This document shows positions 14,967 through 23,661 of a stretch of 60,212 nucleotides of DNA, in pieces. The notes below the pieces were generated by a model that was not told where the DNA came from, did not search any database, and saw only the letters and a list, made by a program, of their open reading frames with translations. The stretch's first letter is position 1, and each line of letters begins with the position of its first letter. The stretch lies in the NCBI GenBank assembly GCA_964539825.1, contig CAZIKF010000030.1, positions 1-60,212 of the forward strand. Reading direction: 5' to 3'. The position numbers and the translations under genes are program-made. Origin of the DNA: CAZIKF01 sp964539825 (lineage in GTDB: Bacteria; Muiribacteriota; UBA6191).

Positions 14967-17000
14967 ATGACAAAACTCTTTTCTTACTTTGCTTTTCTCT
15001 TAGCAATCTCCCCTGCTTTCAGCCAGTGGGTTGCTCTTTCCCGCGGCGAAAAAAATATTTCTTATTCCATCGAATCCGGGAATCAAAATAACCAGCTGGT
15101 TACGATCAACACTCCTGGATACACTCTGGAAACCAAAAGTGTGAATGGAAAAAACTATTCCGTCATTAAAGCGCCTGGCTATCCAGGTCTTACAAGGAAG
15201 GGTCATCCCGATCTTCCACGAATTGGAGCTAACTTTCTCATCTCCGAGGATCAGGTTCCCACGATGGAAACTCTAAAGGATGATTATGTAGATGTTCAGC
15301 TCCCTTATCCCCTGATTTCCTCTAAGGGACACTTCACCAGGGATATCCCCTTTGGTTCAATTCCCTATACTTTTTCGGAGGTTTATCAAAAGGATGCTTT
15401 TTATCCCGAGATGAAAACAGCTGAATTCTCCAAGCCTTTTACTATCCATAATGTGAGAGGCATCAACGCCCATTTCAACCTCTTCCAATACAATCCCGTC
15501 AAGCAAACCTTGAGGATTCATAAGAGCCTTGGAATTAATTTTCAGAACCTTCTTCCTAAAAAGAAGTCAGACAAAAAGAAGGCCGTACCCTCCTTTCTTA
15601 AACGAGTACTTTCACGAAGCTTTGTGAATTATAAAAAGATGATGTCTCCCCTGGGTTTAATGGAAACTAATGAGAGCGGACGAATGGTAATCATCAGCGC
15701 TGATGAGTTTTTTGAATCCTCCAAGCCTTTTGCAGCCTGGAAGCGCAAGTCCGGTATTCCTGTAAAGCATGTGAAGATGTCCGAGATCGGTGATTCAGCC
15801 TTAGATATCAAACTATTTGTTCAAAATGAATTCAATGCTGGAAATCTAAGTTTTGTACACTTGATTGGGGATGTGGAGCATGTCCCAACCCTGCGAGGTA
15901 CGGTTGAAAGAGCACATTCAGATCAATCTTATGGACTCTTAGCGGGAGACGACTGGTACCTGGATATCATTGTATCAAGGTTCTCGGTGAAATCCGCAGC
16001 AGACGTGACTTACCAGGTTTCTAAAACAATTCAGTATGAATCGCAGCCTGACACGGAATCTCTAACTGATTCATGGTACCGAAAGGGTATGGGAATCGCC
16101 TCCAATGAGGGTAATCCGAAGGATTGGAAATACACCGATACAATCAGGGATGGTTTAATGTCCCTGAGTTACGATTCCATCGATCAGATTTATGATCCCG
16201 GTGCAAGCGCCACGGCAGTGACTGACGCGGTGAATGAAGGTCGATCCGTGATTAACTATATTGGCCACGGCTCTTCCACATCATGGGTAACCTCTCGCTT
16301 CAGGACAAGCCACATTAAATCGCTCTCAAACGGGAATATGCTCCCTTATATTTGGAGTGTTGCCTGTGTCAACGGAGCCTTCGCAGGCTCCCGAGAAAGC
16401 TTCGCTGAGACCTGGATGATGGCAGGCAACAACGAAGGTGTCCGGGGCGCTATTGCAATTGCCGCAGCTTCTACGAATATGCAATGGGTTCCACCCCTGT
16501 ATTGGCAGGCTGAGACGAACCTTGTTCTGCTTCCTAACGGGAATGATCAAACTTTTGGGGGACTCTCCCTTGGTGGAATGTCCCGAATCGCTGAAAAGTA
16601 CGGCCCTGAGCACAAGAGCTTTAAAATGTTTGTTGAGCAGACAAACAACTTTGGAGATGGCTCACTGAAAGTAAGATACGATGTCCCCAGAAAACTGGAA
16701 ATTAGCCAGATCAAGTACAGCTCGAAGAATGTTACCGGTACAGTAAGCACACCTGAGGGTGGAAACCTGAGTGGACTTACAGTCACCGTTTATGACAATT
16801 CGATGCAGACCTGGAGACGAACCCAGACAAACACTCTGGGTCAATTTGAAATCGACTTTTCGAGTAGCACATTCACCGAACTCTCGATGACCGTCACAGG
16901 AACGAATGTGGTTCCTATCGTGGACAGGGCTATTCCTCTGAATCTGAAAGCAAAGGAGCAAAACGAAAAGCGCTCCAAGGTCTTCAAAAGACTATACTAA
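14967..17000 (+). CDS. Gingipain-like C25 family cysteine protease
   Basis: 677 residues with a signal peptide (1-19, ending SPAFS). An N-terminal propeptide-like region with beta structure is followed by the C25 catalytic domain (about 225-560). The catalytic His is in NYIGHGSSTSW (near 434), and the Cys in WSVACVNGAF (near 467). The C-terminal 90 residues look like a beta-sandwich of the carboxypeptidase-regulatory type (GTVSTPEGGNLSGLTVTVYD). No type IX secretion C-terminal domain is visible. AAAGGA precedes the ATG, and a strong terminator follows. It is probably an exported protease. Confidence 0.85.
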   Translation: MTKLFSYFAFLLAISPAFSQWVALSRGEKNISYSIESGNQNNQLVTINTPGYTLETKSVNGKNYSVIKAPGYPGLTRKGHPDLPRIGANFLISEDQVPTMETLKDDYVDVQLPYPLISSKGHFTRDIPFGSIPYTFSEVYQKDAFYPEMKTAEFSKPFTIHNVRGINAHFNLFQYNPVKQTLRIHKSLGINFQNLLPKKKSDKKKAVPSFLKRVLSRSFVNYKKMMSPLGLMETNESGRMVIISADEFFESSKPFAAWKRKSGIPVKHVKMSEIGDSALDIKLFVQNEFNAGNLSFVHLIGDVEHVPTLRGTVERAHSDQSYGLLAGDDWYLDIIVSRFSVKSAADVTYQVSKTIQYESQPDTESLTDSWYRKGMGIASNEGNPKDWKYTDTIRDGLMSLSYDSIDQIYDPGASATAVTDAVNEGRSVINYIGHGSSTSWVTSRFRTSHIKSLSNGNMLPYIWSVACVNGAFAGSRESFAETWMMAGNNEGVRGAIAIAAASTNMQWVPPLYWQAETNLVLLPNGNDQTFGGLSLGGMSRIAEKYGPEHKSFKMFVEQTNNFGDGSLKVRYDVPRKLEISQIKYSSKNVTGTVSTPEGGNLSGLTVTVYDNSMQTWRRTQTNTLGQFEIDFSSSTFTELSMTVTGTNVVPIVDRAIPLNLKAKEQNEKRSKVFKRLY

Positions 17001-17012
17001 GATTGGAAAAAG

Positions 17013-17043
17013 AAAAGGGGATCTGATTTAGATCCCCTTTTTT
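17013..17043 (+). terminator. Rho-independent terminator after the C25 protease gene
   Basis: An 11-bp stem, AAAAGGGGATC/GATCCCCTTTT, with a 7-nt loop, followed by a T run. It ends transcription 13 bases after the protease stop codon. Confidence 0.92.
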
Positions 17044-17102
17044 AATTCCCAAGGCCTTAGACTATTCGCGAGCAAGATTGAAATTTGGAGCGAAGAATTC
17101 TG

Positions 17103-18986
17103 GTGAACTGTCTATCTATCGATCGACTCAATAAGCAGTACGGGATTAAAACCATCCTAAACGATCTGAGTTTTGGGATGTCCCAGGGTCAGAAAATAGG
17201 ACTTGTCGGGGCCAATGGCTCCGGTAAATCCACGTTATTGAGGATCATTATGGATCTGGAAAAGCCGGATTCAGGTACCGTCCATCGCAACAATTCCATT
17301 GTATATGCCTACCTGAACCAGGAACCTCATCTCAAGGAAGATAATACCGTATTTCAGGAGGTCCTTGAAGAGTGTAGTGAAGAGCTTGCCCTACTGGAAG
17401 AATATCATGAACTTAGCGCGAATCTTACTGATGAAAGAAAGCAGTTAGAGCGCCTGGAACGCCTACAGGAAAATCTGGAATCTCTACAATGCTGGGATCT
17501 TGAAAACAGGGTAAAACAATACTTAAACCAGGTGGGTATTACGAATCTTAGTCGCAAAATCTCGACACTCAGCGGTGGTGAGAGAAAGAAAATCGCCCTG
17601 GCCAGGCTCTTTATCAATAAGGCTGATTTCCTGCTCTTAGATGAACCTACTAACCATCTCGATACGAAGACTATTGAATGGCTCGAAGATATGCTTTGTG
17701 ATTTTGAGGGGAGTCTTCTACTCGTAACCCATGATCGCTATTTTTTAACCCGTGTTACGGACGGGATAGCGGATCTTCGACAGGGATCCATAAAATTTTA
17801 CCCGGGTGATTACCAGCGATATCTGCACAGTGTCAGCCATGAGGCTAATGTTCAGTTTCGGACTCAAAAAAATTCTCTTTCCTTCATTCGCCGAGAGCTG
17901 CAATGGGTGGAGAAAATGCCCCGCGCAAGGGGAACTAAATCCGCCTCTAGACTGAGACGATTTGACCAGGCAGAGGAAGATGTTATTCAGACAAAGGCTA
18001 TGACATTGAAGCCTTTGGAAGAATTTCAATTTGGTCTGCATCGGAAACTAGGCAATACAATACTGGAGTGGGGGCAGCTCGGAAAAAAATATACGGATTG
18101 GCTGTTTAGAAACTCTTCCCACAAGGTCTTGGAAAATGAAAGAATCGGCATTATCGGACGCAATGGAGCTGGAAAATCCACCTTTATTCGACTGTTCCTG
18201 GGAGAAACCAAACCTGATGAAGGCTGGATAAAAAAAGGGATTCATACAGAGTTTTGCTACTTTGACCAGGAACGTTTGGCACTGGACGAGGCACATACAG
18301 TTCTTGAATCCCTGCAAGAGTTTGGTGACACGGTTCATCTTGAGAATCAGCGCATCCATATCAGCGCCTATCTGGAAAAGTTTCAGTTTCCAAGAGAAAC
18401 CTTTAAGAAGAAGGTAAAACTTCTTAGTGGTGGAGAAAAGGCCAGACTCCTATTAGCCAAACTGGTAGGTTCCAGAGGGAATTTCCTGGTTCTAGATGAA
18501 CCAACTAATGATCTGGATCTGGACACACTAAGAATTTTAGAAGAAGCTATCTGCGCCTACCAGGGATGCGCTTTTATCGTCTCACATGATCGCTATTTTC
18601 TGGATCGAACCTGCAATGCAATCCTTGAAATAGGGGAAGAAGATCCACCACTCTATTCATCGGGAAACTACAGTTTTTTTCAGAACATCAAGTCAAGAAG
18701 AAAGCTCCTGTCGACCACAAATAAAGACATTGAAGTTGAGAAAAGAGAACGACCTAAACGAGACCGGAAGCTCTTTGGAAACAAGGAAACAAGGGAATTA
18801 GAAGAGATTGAACCCAAAATTTCCCACCTGGAAAAGATGGTTAACGATTTAGAAGAACGCCTGGGTCAGCCGCTTGATGCTGAAGAATACAAACCACTGT
18901 GGGACAAACTCAATGCCACCAGAATGGAGTTGGAAGAATCCTACAAACGATGGGAGATTCTAGAATCTCTCAAAGAACAGCAATGA
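17103..18986 (+). CDS. ABC-F family ATPase (Uup-like)
   Basis: About 627 residues with two ABC domains and no membrane segments. Domain 1 has GANGSGKST and LSGGERKK with LLDEPTNHLD. Domain 2 has GRNGAGKST and LSGGEKARLL with LDEPTNDLD. The linker between them is the P-site-tRNA interaction region of ABC-F proteins, and the C-terminus is a coiled coil, as in Uup. These proteins act on ribosomes. I prefer the GTG at 17103 because GGAG is 11 bases before it. A TTG at 17085 is possible. Confidence 0.92.
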   Translation: MNCLSIDRLNKQYGIKTILNDLSFGMSQGQKIGLVGANGSGKSTLLRIIMDLEKPDSGTVHRNNSIVYAYLNQEPHLKEDNTVFQEVLEECSEELALLEEYHELSANLTDERKQLERLERLQENLESLQCWDLENRVKQYLNQVGITNLSRKISTLSGGERKKIALARLFINKADFLLLDEPTNHLDTKTIEWLEDMLCDFEGSLLLVTHDRYFLTRVTDGIADLRQGSIKFYPGDYQRYLHSVSHEANVQFRTQKNSLSFIRRELQWVEKMPRARGTKSASRLRRFDQAEEDVIQTKAMTLKPLEEFQFGLHRKLGNTILEWGQLGKKYTDWLFRNSSHKVLENERIGIIGRNGAGKSTFIRLFLGETKPDEGWIKKGIHTEFCYFDQERLALDEAHTVLESLQEFGDTVHLENQRIHISAYLEKFQFPRETFKKKVKLLSGGEKARLLLAKLVGSRGNFLVLDEPTNDLDLDTLRILEEAICAYQGCAFIVSHDRYFLDRTCNAILEIGEEDPPLYSSGNYSFFQNIKSRRKLLSTTNKDIEVEKRERPKRDRKLFGNKETRELEEIEPKISHLEKMVNDLEERLGQPLDAEEYKPLWDKLNATRMELEESYKRWEILESLKEQQ

Positions 18987-18992
18987 AGAAGA

Positions 18993-20297
18993 CTAACGGG
19001 CTCCCCTACCGAAAACTACCGCTGGAAAGGTACGAGCCAGAATGATTAGATCCAACCAGAAACTCTGGTGATGAAGATAGAAAAAGTCATACTTGAGATG
19101 ATCATGAATAGGTTGTCTTCTCCCGTGAATCTGCCAGAGTCCCGTGAGTCCGGGTTTCAGTAAGACCCTTTTCCAATGAAAGGAGCCATATTCTTGCTGC
19201 ACAATGGGGACAAGCTCCGGCCTGGGCCCTACCAGGCTCATTTCTCCCCTGATAACATTCAGGAATTGGGGCAGTTCATCCAGGCTGGTTCTCCTTAGGA
19301 ACCAGCCCAGTGGAGCCAGGCGTGTATCTCTGGAAGCGGAGGGTTTTCCTGTCTCCTGCCCACACTCAAGAGTGCGGAATTTATAGATCCTGAAGACCTT
19401 GCCAAGCTGACCAATTCGGTCCTGGGAAAAGAGTGCCTCCCCATTAAAAATCTTTAAGGTGATGAAAATGATGCTAAAGAACAGGAGAAGTAAGGGAGAC
19501 AAACTCAACACCATCAATAGGTCAAAACACCGTTTCCAGCGTATCCCCCAGTCTAAAGGACTGGGTTCTGCGAGCAGTTCTCGCAAGTAACGGTCATAGC
19601 GGGCAAATCCACGAGCCTCAGGAAAAACTTTACTCAGTACCGATAAATCTCTGAGCTGAGTGCGAAGACCATGCTCAGCGATACAATCCTGAACTTCCTT
19701 AAGCAGCAGTTCCGGTGAATTGACTGAACCCAGGAAAAAAATTTCATCGGGCTCAAACTTCAGGAGGGCTTGTTTTGCTTGCTGGAATTCAGTCTCTCCC
19801 TCGCCAGATTCCAGGAAAACCAAACCGGCACCATTTTCCCGGGTCCACCTGGAAAGCGCCTTACTGAGAACTTTGTCACCGAAACAAAGAACCGTACGAA
19901 CTCTACCCTGGAACTCCCCAATCCAAAGGTCAAAGAGAATCTCTCCAAAAAGGGCTATGAAAATAAAGAGTAAAAGGAAGGTTCGGGAAAAGAGATGGAA
20001 TTGTAGAAAAAATGCAGCAATTGACAACCCAACCAGTGAATAGAAAAAAATTCTCATATTTCGTAAAACTCTTGAAGACCTGGACTGGCGAAGCCAGGCC
20101 GGGGAAAACCAACCATCGAGATAGGCGAAAAAACCTATAATCAAACTGGCAATCAAGAAAAACTGGGAGTAGAAGTCAAAAAGAGATTCACCGCTTAAAT
20201 AACTGGATAAGAAACTTTGTCGAATCCATAAAGAAACTTCATAAGCAGCTAAAAGAATTCCTAATCTGGCCAAAAAGGTAAGAACTATTTGCTTCAC
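18993..20297 (-). CDS. Initiating sugar transferase (polyprenyl glycosylphosphotransferase)
   Basis: 434 residues. Four or so N-terminal membrane helices and a nucleotide-binding-like middle part (VLCFGDKVLSKAL) come first. The C-terminal bacterial sugar transferase domain follows, with SQDRIGQLGKVFRIYKFRT, DELPQFLNVIRGEMSLVGPRPE and a LKPGLTGLWQ motif. Such enzymes load the first sugar phosphate onto undecaprenyl phosphate to start a polysaccharide. The sugar cannot be read off. The gene overlaps its upstream neighbour by 4 bases (ATGA). Confidence 0.93.
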   Translation of the reverse strand: MKQIVLTFLARLGILLAAYEVSLWIRQSFLSSYLSGESLFDFYSQFFLIASLIIGFFAYLDGWFSPAWLRQSRSSRVLRNMRIFFYSLVGLSIAAFFLQFHLFSRTFLLLFIFIALFGEILFDLWIGEFQGRVRTVLCFGDKVLSKALSRWTRENGAGLVFLESGEGETEFQQAKQALLKFEPDEIFFLGSVNSPELLLKEVQDCIAEHGLRTQLRDLSVLSKVFPEARGFARYDRYLRELLAEPSPLDWGIRWKRCFDLLMVLSLSPLLLLFFSIIFITLKIFNGEALFSQDRIGQLGKVFRIYKFRTLECGQETGKPSASRDTRLAPLGWFLRRTSLDELPQFLNVIRGEMSLVGPRPELVPIVQQEYGSFHWKRVLLKPGLTGLWQIHGRRQPIHDHLKYDFFYLHHQSFWLDLIILARTFPAVVFGRGAR

Positions 20298-20830
20298 AAG
20301 TTTCCACTCACAATCAAACGATCTGATTCCATACGATATCTCAGATCCAACCCTTCCTGTTTAAGCCGTGAAAGGCCTATTTCTGGATCTTGAAGTAAAT
20401 CCGGAAGATAGATGATCTCCGACAATTCTTGCTCCCTTAGAAAGCATAGGAGATGAAATCCCCATTGTCCACAAACATAACTAAGAAAGGAACCAAGCGT
20501 GAATTCCAGAAACACCCCATTGAAAGATTCCAGGCGCAAGGGTTTGGAGCATGTAATGGTGGGATCATAAGTTGAATAAACCATCATATCCCTCGTACAT
20601 ACTCTACCTAACTCCTCTACCTGATGATTCATACTCTGCAAACTGGAATCAAAAATTTCTTGGGTTCCAAAGTAGGCAAATGGAATCCTGGTACATTCTG
20701 CCCACAAGTGTAGGTACTCTCCCAGCGTCATTGCATCCTTCTCAAGTGAGGGCGAATCGCTCCTTTGCTTCCGTTCAGCGCAGTTCCAAGTCAATCCTTG
20801 CTCAATATGCTGATTTCCCAGTGGTCTCAT
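20294..20830 (-). CDS. Unknown protein coupled to the sugar transferase
   Basis: 178 residues from the ATG at 20830, behind a strong AAGGAGAACGAG. There is no signal peptide or membrane segment. The fold is not recognised. The end, DLRYRMESDRLIVSGNL, and the opening, LGEYLHLWAECTRIPFAYF, are faintly like secretin N/STN-type domains, too weak for a call. It is the first gene of the pair with the sugar transferase, and the 4-base overlap argues for a linked role in polysaccharide export or its control. Confidence 0.7.
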   Translation of the reverse strand: MRPLGNQHIEQGLTWNCAERKQRSDSPSLEKDAMTLGEYLHLWAECTRIPFAYFGTQEIFDSSLQSMNHQVEELGRVCTRDMMVYSTYDPTITCSKPLRLESFNGVFLEFTLGSFLSYVCGQWGFHLLCFLREQELSEIIYLPDLLQDPEIGLSRLKQEGLDLRYRMESDRLIVSGNL

Positions 20831-20953
20831 CTCGTTCTCCTTTTTCTGCCATCCCGATTGATTTGAGGCAGGTTATGGGTTAAAAAAGACTAGACTAAGC
20901 AAAGACGGTTAAAAGGAGAAGTCCAAGTAAAACTTATACAAGGTGATAAGTTA

Positions 20954-21257
20954 AACTTATACCGTTAAGCAAGTGATGTTATCACTTGTAGGTTCATGAC
21001 CAATAGTGGCTCATTGAAGATGAGACCTGAAATCGTAAGATTTCGATTTGGACGAGAATCCGTTCAAATAACTTCAATTGGACATATACCGTTAAGCAAT
21101 TGGCAGAGCCAATTGTAGGTTCATGGCCAAGAGTGGCTCATTAAAGATGAGTCTTGAAATCTTTAGATTTCAATTTGGACGGGAACCCGGACAAATGACT
21201 TCAATTGGGCATATACCGTTAAGCAATTGGAAATGCCAATTGTAGGTTCATGCTCAA
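20954..21257 (+). repeat. 127-bp structured tandem repeat (2.4 units)
   Basis: Units start near 20954, 21082 and 21209. ACCGTTAAGC recurs at 20961, 21088 and 21215, exactly 127 bases apart. The third unit is cut off by the epimerase stop codon. Each unit has a first hairpin whose stem differs in sequence but keeps pairing: AAGTGAT/ATCACTT in unit 1 and CAATTGG/CCAATTG in units 2 and 3. Next come the constant GTAGGTTCATG, a hairpin TCATT..GATGA, a hairpin GAAATC/GATTTC and a GGACGGGAACCCGG block. Compensated stems suggest function as a folded strand. It matches no RNA family I know. A relative is at 59326. Confidence 0.85.
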
Positions 21258-22213
21258 ACAGAATAATAATCTCGAAACCAGGAAACAAATTCCTTCACAC
21301 CCTGTTCCACAGGAGTCTGGGGATCATACCCCAATAGCTTTCGAGCCTTCTGAATATCAGCACAGGTCTCTGGCACATCTCCCGGCTGAATTGGAAGAAG
21401 TTCCCGTTTGGCAGCCATACCCAATTCTGCTTCAATACAGGAGATGAAGGTTTCAAGCTCCACCATATTATGATTGCCCAGGTTATAGATTTCGTAGCTG
21501 CGAGGAGTCTTTAGTGCCCTTACTACCCCATCAACGATGTCATCAATATAAGTGAAGTCACGTTTCATTTTTCCGAAGTTGAAGACTTTGATTGGTCTTT
21601 GCTGCAAGATTGCATCACAGAAAAGAAACAAAGCCATATCTGGACGACCGAATGGGCCGTAGACGGTAAAAAAACGCATTCCGCTACAAGGAATTTTAAA
21701 TAGATGGGCATAGGAATGCGCCATTAGTTCATTGGCTTTTTTGGTAGCCGCATAGAGGCTGATCGGTTCATCCAGCTGGAAATCTTCTCTGAATGGAAAT
21801 TTAGCACTCTTTCCATAAACGGAGGAAGAGGAAGCGTAAACGAAATTTTCTACGGGAAAGTGTCTACAGCATTCCAGAATATTGAGAAAACCACTAAGAT
21901 TTGAATCTCCATAACAAAAGGGATCTTCAAGAGAATACCGTACTCCTGCCTGGGCTGCCAGATGGCAGACTAGTGAAAATCGGTGGGTTTCAAATAGCCC
22001 GCTGAGAGAAGAATAATCTACCAGGTCCTGGCGACAAAAAGTAAACTGATCCCAATTCGCCAACTCCGCCAGCCGGGCCTCCTTGAGAACTGGATCATAA
22101 TAGGAATTCACATTATCCAGACCAACAACCTGAAAACCCTCACTCAGCAACCTCTTGGATACGTGAAATCCAATGAATCCAGCCGCACCAGTCACCAGTA
22201 TAGGGCCAGACAC
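21254..22213 (-). CDS. UDP-glucuronate epimerase (CapI-like SDR)
   Basis: 319 residues of the extended short-chain dehydrogenase fold. The NAD site is GAAGFIGFH. The family's NSYYDPVLKEARLAEL and the active residues SSSSVYG and YAATKK are present, along with RFFTVYGPFGRPD. These mark the UDP-glucuronate 4-epimerase group, which makes UDP-galacturonate. The start is a GTG that overlaps the stop of the dehydrogenase gene by one base (TAGTG). Its substrate could be made by the UDP-glucose dehydrogenase at 51375. Its 3' end runs into the 127-bp repeats. Confidence 0.9.
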   Translation of the reverse strand: MSGPILVTGAAGFIGFHVSKRLLSEGFQVVGLDNVNSYYDPVLKEARLAELANWDQFTFCRQDLVDYSSLSGLFETHRFSLVCHLAAQAGVRYSLEDPFCYGDSNLSGFLNILECCRHFPVENFVYASSSSVYGKSAKFPFREDFQLDEPISLYAATKKANELMAHSYAHLFKIPCSGMRFFTVYGPFGRPDMALFLFCDAILQQRPIKVFNFGKMKRDFTYIDDIVDGVVRALKTPRSYEIYNLGNHNMVELETFISCIEAELGMAAKRELLPIQPGDVPETCADIQKARKLLGYDPQTPVEQGVKEFVSWFRDYYSV

Positions 22214-23505
22214 TAAAGCCTCCAGTGAAGAATCTTAGAATCGAAGTCTCCCTGACTATAGCGGGAGCGTATATCGATGAATACCCCACGGCCACCCTGG
22301 GGGAAGTAATGAATCAGGTTTTCACTTAAGTCAGAAAATTCTTTATGGGGAACTGCCAGGATAACCGCGTCAAAATGGTCACCTTTCTGGGCTATTTTCG
22401 CCCCAAACTTACCTTCGATTATTTTTAAATCAACCAGCGGATCCGAAGCGTAGACATCGCAGGAAAAGGATTTGAGCTCGCGAATTAGGATCTTCACTTT
22501 TGAGTTGCGCGTATCAGGAACATTTTCTTTAAAAGTAAGACCCAAAATCAATACTCTGGCTCCCTTTACCAAATATCCGGCATCAATCAATCGCTTAACG
22601 GTTTGTTCGGCTACAAAGCGCGGCATATCATCATTGATTCGACGGCCCGATGTGATGATCTGGGGATGGTATCCTACCTGTTCAGCCTTATGGGTTAAGT
22701 AATAGGGATCCACCCCAATACAGTGACCACCAACCAGGCCAGGGCTCATTTTAATAAAATTCCATTTGGTACCGGCGGCCTCCAAGACATCACCGGTATC
22801 AATCCCAAGTCTATGGAACAAGATGGACAGTTCATTGACCAGCGCAATGTTGACATCCCTTTGAACATTCTCGATTACTTTGGCAGCCTCAGCTACCTTA
22901 ATGGAACTCGCTTCATGGATTCCTGCAGTAATAATCTTTCCATATAACGCGGAAATGAATTTCAGAGTCTGGGAGGAATCACCCGATACTACTTTGGGAA
23001 TGGTTTCCAGGCGTCTATCCTTATCTCCTGGATTGATTCGTTCGGGGGAATACCCAAGGAAAAAATCTTTACCATGTACATGGCCCGCGGACTCCAGAAT
23101 TGGTTTGCATACTTCTTCTGTTACACCTGGGTAGACAGTGGACTCGTATATGATAGTTGTTCCTTTGCAAAGGTTTGCTGCGATCGTCCTGGTAGCGGCT
23201 TTGAGGGGCTCCAGATCAGGAACCTTAAAGTCATCAATGGGGGTCGGAACCGCTACAATGATTACCGAGCAATGGGATAGTGACTGCGGAGCATCGGTAA
23301 ATTCACTGGCACATTGCGACAGGACCTCATTCCCTACTTCACGGGTTTCGTCAATGCCCACGCGAAGTTTTTGAATTTTGTCCCTGGAGATATCAAATCC
23401 AACCATTGAATAGATTTTTTCAAAGGATAAGAGGAGGGGTAAACCAACGTATCCCAGTCCGATAACAGCTATTTTTTTTTGTCTTTTTAAGTATTCTTCT
23501 ATCAT
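22213..23505 (-). CDS. TviB/WbpO-type UDP-N-acetylhexosamine 6-dehydrogenase
   Basis: 430 residues of the UDP-sugar dehydrogenase family. The NAD site is AVIGLGYVGLPL. The opening, VGLPLLLSFEKIYSMVGFDISRDK, is of the TviB/WbpO (UDP-GalNAc/GlcNAc) type rather than the UDP-glucose type. The catalytic Cys is in GGHCIGVDPYYL, and the lysine in the EAAKVIEN helix. It should oxidise a UDP-HexNAc to the uronic acid for a capsule or O-antigen sugar. It is translated just before the epimerase. The exact substrate is inferred from similarity only. Confidence 0.88.
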   Translation of the reverse strand: MIEEYLKRQKKIAVIGLGYVGLPLLLSFEKIYSMVGFDISRDKIQKLRVGIDETREVGNEVLSQCASEFTDAPQSLSHCSVIIVAVPTPIDDFKVPDLEPLKAATRTIAANLCKGTTIIYESTVYPGVTEEVCKPILESAGHVHGKDFFLGYSPERINPGDKDRRLETIPKVVSGDSSQTLKFISALYGKIITAGIHEASSIKVAEAAKVIENVQRDVNIALVNELSILFHRLGIDTGDVLEAAGTKWNFIKMSPGLVGGHCIGVDPYYLTHKAEQVGYHPQIITSGRRINDDMPRFVAEQTVKRLIDAGYLVKGARVLILGLTFKENVPDTRNSKVKILIRELKSFSCDVYASDPLVDLKIIEGKFGAKIAQKGDHFDAVILAVPHKEFSDLSENLIHYFPQGGRGVFIDIRSRYSQGDFDSKILHWRL

Positions 23506-23573
23506 TTATGAACTCAAGTGGAATCCGAAAAGGTCTAAACAATCCCGGCTGGCAAGCCAAGAAACTTAGAAAG

Positions 23574-23658
23574 CGGAGAGACGGGGATTCGAACCCCGGG
23601 TAAGTTGCCCTACACACGCTTTCCAAGCGTGCACCTTAAACCGCTCGGTCATCTCTCC
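23574..23658 (-). tRNA. tRNA-Ser (anticodon GGA)
   Basis: 85 nt. The acceptor stem GGAGAGA/TCTCTCC has discriminator G. The anticodon stem CACGC/GCGTG carries loop TTGGAAA, so the anticodon is GGA. A long variable arm typical of serine tRNAs and a T arm with GGTTCGAATCC are present. CCA is not encoded. It reads UCC/UCU codons. Confidence 0.95.
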
Positions 23659-23661
23659 GGG

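Noticed and set aside
20954..21257. Integron attC sites
   Set aside because: GTTAAGC fits the GTTRRRY core, but no matching RYYYAAC partner lies at the other end of the unit, and no integrase is near.
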